A DNA stretch of 64,000 nucleotides, taken from Cyrtodaria siliqua (taxonomy: Eukaryota > Mollusca > Bivalvia > Adapedonta > Hiatellidae). How positions within the stretch are numbered: the stretch's first letter is position 1; the number at the start of each line of letters is the position of its first letter. The notes under the pieces were generated by a model. That model did not search any database. It was not told the DNA's origin and saw nothing but the letters and a program-made list of their open reading frames with translations. This document shows positions 57,686 to 64,000 of the stretch, piece after piece. The position numbers were made by a program, and so were the translations under genes. The DNA lies in the NCBI GenBank assembly GCA_037043455.1, contig JAWPHD010003073.1:62001-126000 (forward strand), read 5' to 3'.

Positions 57686-57873
57686 TTGTTTGAATCGTGT
57701 TTTACGTCATTTTCATCACATGTTTTGTTATATTTGACGGTCACTAGACACGCCATCTGAGTAGAACCAGTACTGTATACCTCCCGCCATACGTAAGACT
57801 CGACATTTTCTCACTTGACGAGCTCCAAGTGGGATTCGAACCCGCAGCGGTGAAAAGCGAGACGGTTTACAGC
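57686..57873 (-). mobile_element. SINE family 1, nearly complete
   Basis: From the (TTTG)n tail through the core to GGATTCGAACCCGCAGCGG (inverse B-box) and part of the head. Confidence 0.87.
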
Positions 57874-59440
57874 ACAGTAGACTTGTATCGATGCAGATCA
57901 TCTACATAATCGGTTTACATACCAGATATGTACCGCGGCGGGAATACACTAAAGGAAAAAAACGACGCAAAGTTCTCGAGAATTTCCATTATATGGTATT
58001 TACTGCGCACTAAATTCAAGTAATATTCCAGAGAAATCCCAATATGGACATAACTGTGCTGTTATAGACTTTTTTACACTTCGTAACATGAAATTCATTA
58101 ATGTTGAAGATCTACTTTGAACATTTGAGCCATTACAGAACTGTATTTAATGTAAAGAGATTGTAAAATGTTACATCCTAAGTTTGCTATTTGAGCCAAA
58201 CGCGTATTCTATCAATAATGATACTTTGAAGAGAAAACATGTGGTGTGTTATGTGTTGTTTTAGCCCTTTTTCCGAAAGGAAAGTCTAATGTAGCCATGT
58301 ACCATTCGATGCCATTACGTGGTCCCGCCTTAATTCCATTAAGCGATGGGAAAGCTTATATATTAGCATAATTTTATACGGATATTTCGACAATAAAACA
58401 TGCTTAACATTTTTTTTACTGAAAAAATGCGATAACCTGTTTAAAATTATCTATTACATGATTTAATTTTACAATATGGATTTTTTAAAGCCGAAATCGA
58501 GGTTTTATTACATACCCCAGCCAACCCTGTTTTCGCTTCTTAGAGAAGGGATTGGATCGGGTATGGAAGTTAATACTCGGACCACGTAAACGGAACAGAG
58601 CATATTATACATACACTATACAGCGAACATTCCCGAGTTGCGTTTCTTTTTCCTTTTAGTATATATAATGGTTGTGCTAGGACTGGCCGGCCTGGTGTCA
58701 GCTTAATGTGACTGTCAAGATGGTATTTCAGTATGGTAGCACTATAAAGCTCATTGCTACAAGCAGACATGACTGAACGAGACTTCGAAACGTAGTTAAA
58801 TCCCTTACTCATACTTTCTATCATATCTACCAAAGGCCCGAACACATATTGTATAGTAAGTCTGTCTGAACTTGGGTCTGCAAATGTATTAATATCATCA
58901 AGTGGTAATCGAAATAAGAGAAATAAGTATTTTCATTAGTTTATTTTTTAATCGTTTAACAATATCACAGAAGATAAACAGTTTTTAAAAATGTTACGCT
59001 ACTTCCTGTTGGTCGTGACGACATCTGCTAATGATGTGTTATCGTTGTTATGCCATGAAAATACCATATGCCCAAGAGTACAGGTCAATGCAAATACACG
59101 GCATTTTAGTTCTATATCAATGTTGACAATTTAAAGTTAATGCATATCATATCATATCAAACATAACAAAACAAACGATGCAATTTTCTAATTAATTTCT
59201 GTCAAATGAATATATATATATAAAGGCAGTTAAAATCAAATACGAAATAGTGTTTGTTGTACTCAGTCTGCACTTGAACACTGTTTTAATAAAACTATTA
59301 GTTAAATAGAAGAAACTTCTGTCTGAGCATAGAACATATTATTTCATTGTTTTAAATTTTCCAAAATCATACAAATTTGTTAGTTTTAGCATTTATGCTC
59401 ATTCAGCAGAGCATGTATCAAGAAGCTGGCCTACATAATC
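57874..59440. other. No recognised gene
   Basis: A segment at 58690-58790 (TTAATGTGACTG, GGTATTTCAGTATGGTAGCA) resembles a dispersed mollusc repeat from memory. No exon recognised. Confidence 0.35.
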
Positions 59441-59444
59441 AACT

Positions 59445-59815
59445 TTGCCATATATAATAAACATATGCATTCGCATATGAGAATCATGTAAATCTCGTAT
59501 GATACGTATATAAAATGAGCCACATATCAATCTCATATACAACCTATCATATGATATTGATATATTAGGAGTTTCATATGATAATAAATTCATACAAGCT
59601 TCATTTTTAAACATTTTATATGATTCTCATGAAGAAAAAAAACAGTTTTCAAGTTGTATATGATTCTCATATTTTACTTATATGGTTCTTATATGTACGG
59701 TTTTATATGAGAATCATGTAGCCTGCTTCTTTTACATAAGTATCATATACTAGGTATCATATAAAACTCATATAAGAATCATATCATATGGTTATTATAT
59801 GTTGCAAACTTAATA
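59445..59815. repeat. Cluster of ATATGAGAATCAT words in both orientations
   Basis: ATATGAGAATCAT and its inverse ATGATTCTCATAT recur at least six times, mixed with ATCATATGATA and CATATAAGAATCAT variants, in 370 bp. Confidence 0.7.
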
Positions 59816-60182
59816 GTGTAAGTCGACCCATTGGATAATAGAAGTCAGTATATGCCCATGCCAAAATTGTTTCCCTTGAATTATTTTGCCTCCCTTGCCA
59901 AAATCGCCTTTCTTGCCAAAATATCAGAGTTCTGACACGTCCCAACAGTTTGATTATTTGGACTTTAAGGTCTTGATTTTATTTACAGCCATGAACATAT
60001 TTGGTGTTTTTGTAACAATAAACGATTCTAAAAGTCTATTTGTATGCATGAATATGTTATGAAACAAAATATTTTTGAAAAATTACTTTTGATTGGTATT
60101 CAAATGTTGTATTGAAGATGGCAAATCATCAAATTCCTATCGTAAGTAATCATAGGCATACAAACAAATGTTTCCAAATGGA

Positions 60183-60273
60183 AATAATTAATTACCTGCT
60201 ACCTGACAATTTTTCAAAACAACCGGATCGGTTGTTTTGAAAAGTTGTTAGGGAGGAGGTAACTAATTATTTT
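60183..60273. mobile_element. Short palindrome, probable MITE core
   Basis: TTTTCAAAACAACCG with CGGTTGTTTTGAAAA at the centre; pairing extends outward to ATAATTAATTACC / GGTAACTAATTAT. Confidence 0.75.
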
Positions 60274-60328
60274 CTAACTTTTCATACTCTGTGCCCGAAT
60301 ATTAATAGATAATGAGCCCAAAGTAAAG

Positions 60329-60384
60329 TTGCTGTTGTTGCTGTTGTTGTTTTGTTGTGTTAATGCTGCTGCTGCTGTTGTTTT
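60329..60384. repeat. (TTG/CTG)n trinucleotide tract
   Basis: Imperfect triplet run; explains the poly-leucine and poly-alanine frames on both strands. Confidence 0.85.
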
Positions 60385-60850
60385 TATTGTTATAATGTAT
60401 GCACACATTTTGCAAAACTGTTCTGCATCACAGATTATAAATGCTGTTAAAACAAACATAAACATGAATTTATTGTTGAATGAAATTGTGTCGTTTAACA
60501 TATTAAAAACGATTCTCACATAAAATTTAAATTATACTTGCATAAACAGTTATAAAAAATAAATTCCGCAACAGTTATTGTTGTTTTCATAAAAATAGAA
60601 ACAACTATGCTATACCCACCTAGATCTAAGTATTTTTAAAGGGGATAAGACGAGGATATGGAAACAATTAAACTGATTTATATATGTATAAACATTGTTT
60701 GTAATTAATATACAGGTTTTCATTATTGTTACCTTGTTAACATTTTTTAATATTCAGGTAATCTAAGGGCAAATCCGCCTGTATTATGTTATTTTCCAAT
60801 AATTGTTTTACAACTCCCGTGATAATAAAGTAATTCTCAGTGATTCAGTT

Positions 60851-61022
60851 GCGCAAAACGCCTATTGACTAAGACTGTTAAACTTGCGTAAAACGCCTAT
60901 CGACTAAGACTGTAAAAATTGCATAAAACGCCTATTGAATAAGACTGCAAAACTTGCGTAAAACGCCTATTGGCTAAGACTGTAAAACTTGCGTTAAACG
61001 CCTATTGACTAAGACTGTAAAC
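60851..61022. repeat. 35-bp tandem repeat, five copies
   Basis: Units start at 60851, 60886, 60921, 60956 and 60991 (GCGTAAAACGCCTATTGACT). Confidence 0.93.
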
Positions 61023-61796
61023 ATGTACCAATGCATAGTGGGAATGGTGTAAGTATGATAAGCAAATATGATTATCAAGGCTGAGTTACGAAGTTGTTAA
61101 ATGGTTTTACAGAACAAAGGAACATACAAAAGGTAACAGATGTTTACAATAAAGAAAACGAATAAATAGTTACCGACAACAACCAAAAGTAAAGGCATAT
61201 CCTTCGCCCATCCCCATTAATATCTAAACAATATGTTTATTTGAGATTTTGCACAGAGATCGCACTGAGATGGACATTTTATTTACCTATGCTCGAAACA
61301 ATATACTACATGTCCATCCATATACACCGCTTAGAATAAGTTAGGTAATCTTTGATTTTCTGTACAGACTGCATGACAAGACTATTTCCGTTTACAGTTA
61401 TGTTTCTTTTAAAAATGTATTTCAAATATTGAGTAATAACCGTTTTAATTTCTGACGAGCTGTATTCTGACATCATATGTGTAGAATATTAACGACATGC
61501 AGATCCAGTTGTAACATGCATAGATAATACAAACTAACATAATGCCATAGTCATAACTAAAGCAAAGTATTTCTACAGAAACGGTATACTAAGACATCGT
61601 TTTTAATTTTGATCTAGAAAATATAAAACGACAATATGGTCTGCTTTGAATAGCAGTTTACACGTGTACACTAATGCTAAAGTTTTTGTCTATAAACCCT
61701 AACATGTTAGCAGTTTCACTTACGACAATGTATAACAATGTATACGCGTTGAAACCCTGGTAATTAGTTCCAAAAACAGCTGACATTTAAAGGGAC
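61023..61796. other. No gene seen
   Basis: No exon or recognised repeat. Confidence 0.45.
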
Positions 61797-62112
61797 ACAC
61801 GGCAATCTTGAGTTTTATTCAGACTGTTGAAATTTGCACCTCGATTTATTTATCCGGTCTCCTTTTGACTTTAAAACTGCTTGTATATAATTAAATTTAA
61901 AAAAATGAGATTTCAATTTTCTTCGTTATTCCATCTTATTTTAGATAAATTATTGGTGCACTATTATCAAAAGTAAGTAATATGTAAAAACAATTTGTTT
62001 TGTACTTGTTCTAATAATTAATATTAGTGATTGCAAATATGGAAGCTATATTGAAAAACTAACGGGACACTATGAGTTTCAAACAACCCAAGAGTGTCGT
62101 GTGTCCCTTTAA
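61797..62112. mobile_element. MITE family A, intact
   Basis: TTAA 61797-61800, AGGGACACACGGCAATC; right tip GTCGTGTGTCCCT, TTAA 62109-62112. Confidence 0.92.
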
Positions 62113-62392
62113 AAAGATGGTATATATCCTATCATTCATATGCTTCGAATGAAGAAATGGCTGATATAACATATCTTTCTGGTAAAAACCTCGTGTGTCT
62201 GAAGGTTGAAGTTAACAAGACATATACTGAATAAAGCACTGTATCGCTATTTTCAGATACCTCATCTGAAGATCAAATGGTATAATAATAATTAATCACA
62301 TGATAATTCAACTTTCTTATCGTAAACAATATACAATTTATTCATTACTTAGTTTAAACTTATTTATTTTACATCGATTGTAACGAAAGCAT

Positions 62393-62548
62393 TATGAACT
62401 TATTTGAATCACACTCGATGTCTTCCTGGGTAGAACCAGTACTAAGCAATGCAGATAAAAATGTCTTGCTTAGGGACACAACGCATATGGCAATGACGGG
62501 AATCGAACCCACGACTTTTGGATCATGTGTCCAACGCTGTACGTTACT
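62393..62548 (-). mobile_element. SINE with a different head but the family 1 core
   Basis: Inverse strand: GTGGGTTCGATTCCCGTC (B-box), TTGTGTCCCTAAGCAAGACA, then AGTACTGGTTCTACCCAGGA. The head differs from family 1 while the core GTACTGGTTCTACCCAGG is shared. Confidence 0.7.
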
Positions 62549-62596
62549 TGAAGCGCACACAGTCAGCGATCATGTCTCCATAATGCGTACAGTTTT

Positions 62597-62808
62597 GTAT
62601 GGTGTTTGGCGTCATTTCAGCTCATGAAAGGTTATATATGATAGTCGACTTTTTTGTGGAGGAGGCAGACCACCCACTTTTCCTGGGTAGCACCAGTACT
62701 GTACACCTCCCGCCATCCGTAAGAATCGACACTTCCTCACTTACAAGTCCAGCTCCCAGTGAGATTCGAACCCGCAGCAGTGAGAGCCGCGAGAAGGTTT
62801 ACAAAGCA
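62597..62808 (-). mobile_element. SINE family 1, nearly complete
   Basis: Reverse-strand copy with GGTAGCACCAGTACTGTAC core and AGATTCGAACCCGCAGCAG B-box. Confidence 0.88.
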
Positions 62809-63015
62809 TAATGCGTACAGAAAAGTATTCTCATCATATACTAATATACTGCTAATGCCAACCGTGCTTTATTTCTAAACGGGTGTCCAAGTTTTCATTT
62901 ATTTTTTGACACGAGTTTATTAGATTCTTCCGGTGTGTCTACATTTATGACAGCACCAATGAATGCACCAACGCTGCCATTTCTCAGTCACTTCCTATCC
63001 GGAATCTGGCACACG

Positions 63016-63117
63016 TCATACTTCCGTTTCTGTCACGGGATCAGTTAGTTGTTCCACAAGGTCCCCAGATGTTGGCGGCATGTCTAACAACCAGCATTTT
63101 TGAATAATATCCAGCAA
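63016..63117 (-). CDS. Possible last exon of a tyrosine-kinase-like gene
   Basis: On the minus strand an acceptor (ATACATTGTAG) is followed by 33 codons and TGA. The translation starts LLDIIQKCWLLDM and continues PPTSGDLVEQLTDPV. The CW dipeptide followed by D and LVxxL is the pattern of protein kinase subdomain XI (consensus CW-x-x-D/N-P-x-x-R-P-x-F-x-x-L) in receptor tyrosine kinases, where it ends the catalytic domain. Two hallmark residues are changed: the invariant R of RPxF is P and the F is S, and the loop is two residues short. The exon may therefore be degenerate or from a divergent pseudokinase. Earlier exons would lie beyond the right edge. The assignment rests on a short motif. 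Confidence 0.33.
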   Translation of the reverse strand: MLDIIQKCWLLDMPPTSGDLVEQLTDPVTETEV

Positions 63118-63419
63118 CTACAATGTATTATATAAATAAATGTAAAACAATGGTAGAATTAGATACAAAAATGGACCAGGAAATGCAGCATCCACAGCAT
63201 GCAGACTTCCACAACACGCACTTACAACATCTATTATATAGTATATATGTATACTAAAGGAAAAACGAAACGGAACTCTGTGTTTATAATCATATAACTT
63301 AACGTGTATTTAACAAAAACAACAACAACAACAACAAAAAAATTCATTAATATAGTTTTAATTTTCAATAGAAAATGACGTACAGTGGCGATTTTCAATC
63401 ACTGTTTAATTACCAATAA
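63118..63419. other. No gene seen; (AAC)n tract
   Basis: A short AAC repeat at about 63307-63336; otherwise featureless. Confidence 0.4.
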
Positions 63420-63978
63420 ATACTGAACAAAATAAATTTAGCACTTCAAATGCGTGTCATTTCCATAGACGAGGTACAAAGCCGTGTATGTTCGAGATCA
63501 ATGATAAAGTGACATAGATATGACAAATAATAATGCTATGAAGTCATTTCTAAACGAAGTCGGTCATAAAAATAAAGCAAGTATGATGGGAACATACTTG
63601 TATAGGTTATCGAAAATTATTCTCATTTTAATGAAAAGGGAGGTCATTTAGAATTTACGAAATCTGGAATGTATTTGTTTGAGAGTAACAATCGTTTGCG
63701 AACAAAGTTCAGTGGTTTTTAAACAATGACAGAATTGTCAGTTCTTGTGAACGCCAAACATTAAATTTGTTCAAAGCAATACGTTTGTATAATTAAATGT
63801 TGTTTTTAATACAGGGGAGTTAATTCTGATACTTCGCTTAGAAAATAATAAAATAACAACATTTTTTGAACATCACATCCTTACCTAGCATTTCTAATAT
63901 CTTCAAACAATTATATCAATGTTCATAGGCTTAATATATGTCCCTAAAAAGTCGTGCTAAACTTTTTTTGTTCAGTAT
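63420..63978. mobile_element. MITE family C, intact
   Basis: Left tip TACTGAACAAAATAAATTTA, right tip the inverse (TTTTTTTGTTCAGTA, ending about 63977). Inverted ends of about 28 bp with TA borders; 559 bp, non-coding. Confidence 0.82.
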
Positions 63979-64000
63979 ATATGATTTGAACAACACCACG

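Noticed and set aside
60274..60523. Poly-leucine and poly-alanine proteins
   Set aside because: Both derive from an imperfect (TTG/CTG)n tract read on opposite strands.

Overview
Eukaryotic, AT-rich, repeat-dominated nuclear DNA. There are no bacterial-style gene blocks. The few coding pieces are short exons with GT-AG borders, separated by kilobase introns filled with transposon debris. Several dispersed repeats look like those abundant in bivalve molluscs: about 145-bp Helentron-like tandem units, tRNA-derived SINEs with a shared core, and element ends carrying GGAC runs. A bivalve is my best guess, by inference only.

Layout: (1) 0.28-0.92 kb: a MITE, then the terminal coding exon (757-920, +) of an ARF-family small GTPase whose body lies left of the window. 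(2) 1.4-12.3 kb: 89-bp, 67-bp, about 1-kb and 92-bp tandem arrays, and a 7-kb region bounded by inverted repeats. (3) 12.3-22.2 kb: mostly non-coding, with SINEs, MITEs and a possible spliced non-coding transcript near 15-17 kb. (4) 22.3-29.2 kb: a Helentron-like element with a higher-order 145-bp array, then a 4.4-kb element with terminal inverted repeats. That element carries an 866-bp palindrome of 21-bp units and sits inside a foldback MITE. (5) 29.2-33.5 kb: more tandem arrays, then the region upstream of the main gene.

(6) 33.6-51.5 kb (+): the main gene. Five exons (33596-33656, 41005-41162, 46554-46688, 49738-49940, 51347-51516) encode a single-domain LAMP-like lysosomal membrane glycoprotein: signal peptide, four cysteines, several N-glycosylation sequons, a transmembrane helix and a GYxx-hydrophobic lysosomal sorting tail. 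Intron phases agree at three of the four junctions without adjustment. Exon 4 appears to carry one surplus base that breaks the frame. The introns hold LINE relics, nested foldback elements, a cruciform-prone minisatellite and SINEs. A dead antisense LINE ends within tens of bases of the exon 3 acceptor.

(7) 51.5-64 kb: no complete gene. It holds a small duplicate of the LAMP membrane exon, a cluster of hairpin MITEs and several SINEs. Near the right edge on the minus strand is a possible last exon of a tyrosine-kinase-like gene (63016-63117).

The genes seen do not form a pathway. Most of the interest lies in the hidden exons and in the nested repeats, where paired arms preserve the empty insertion sites.
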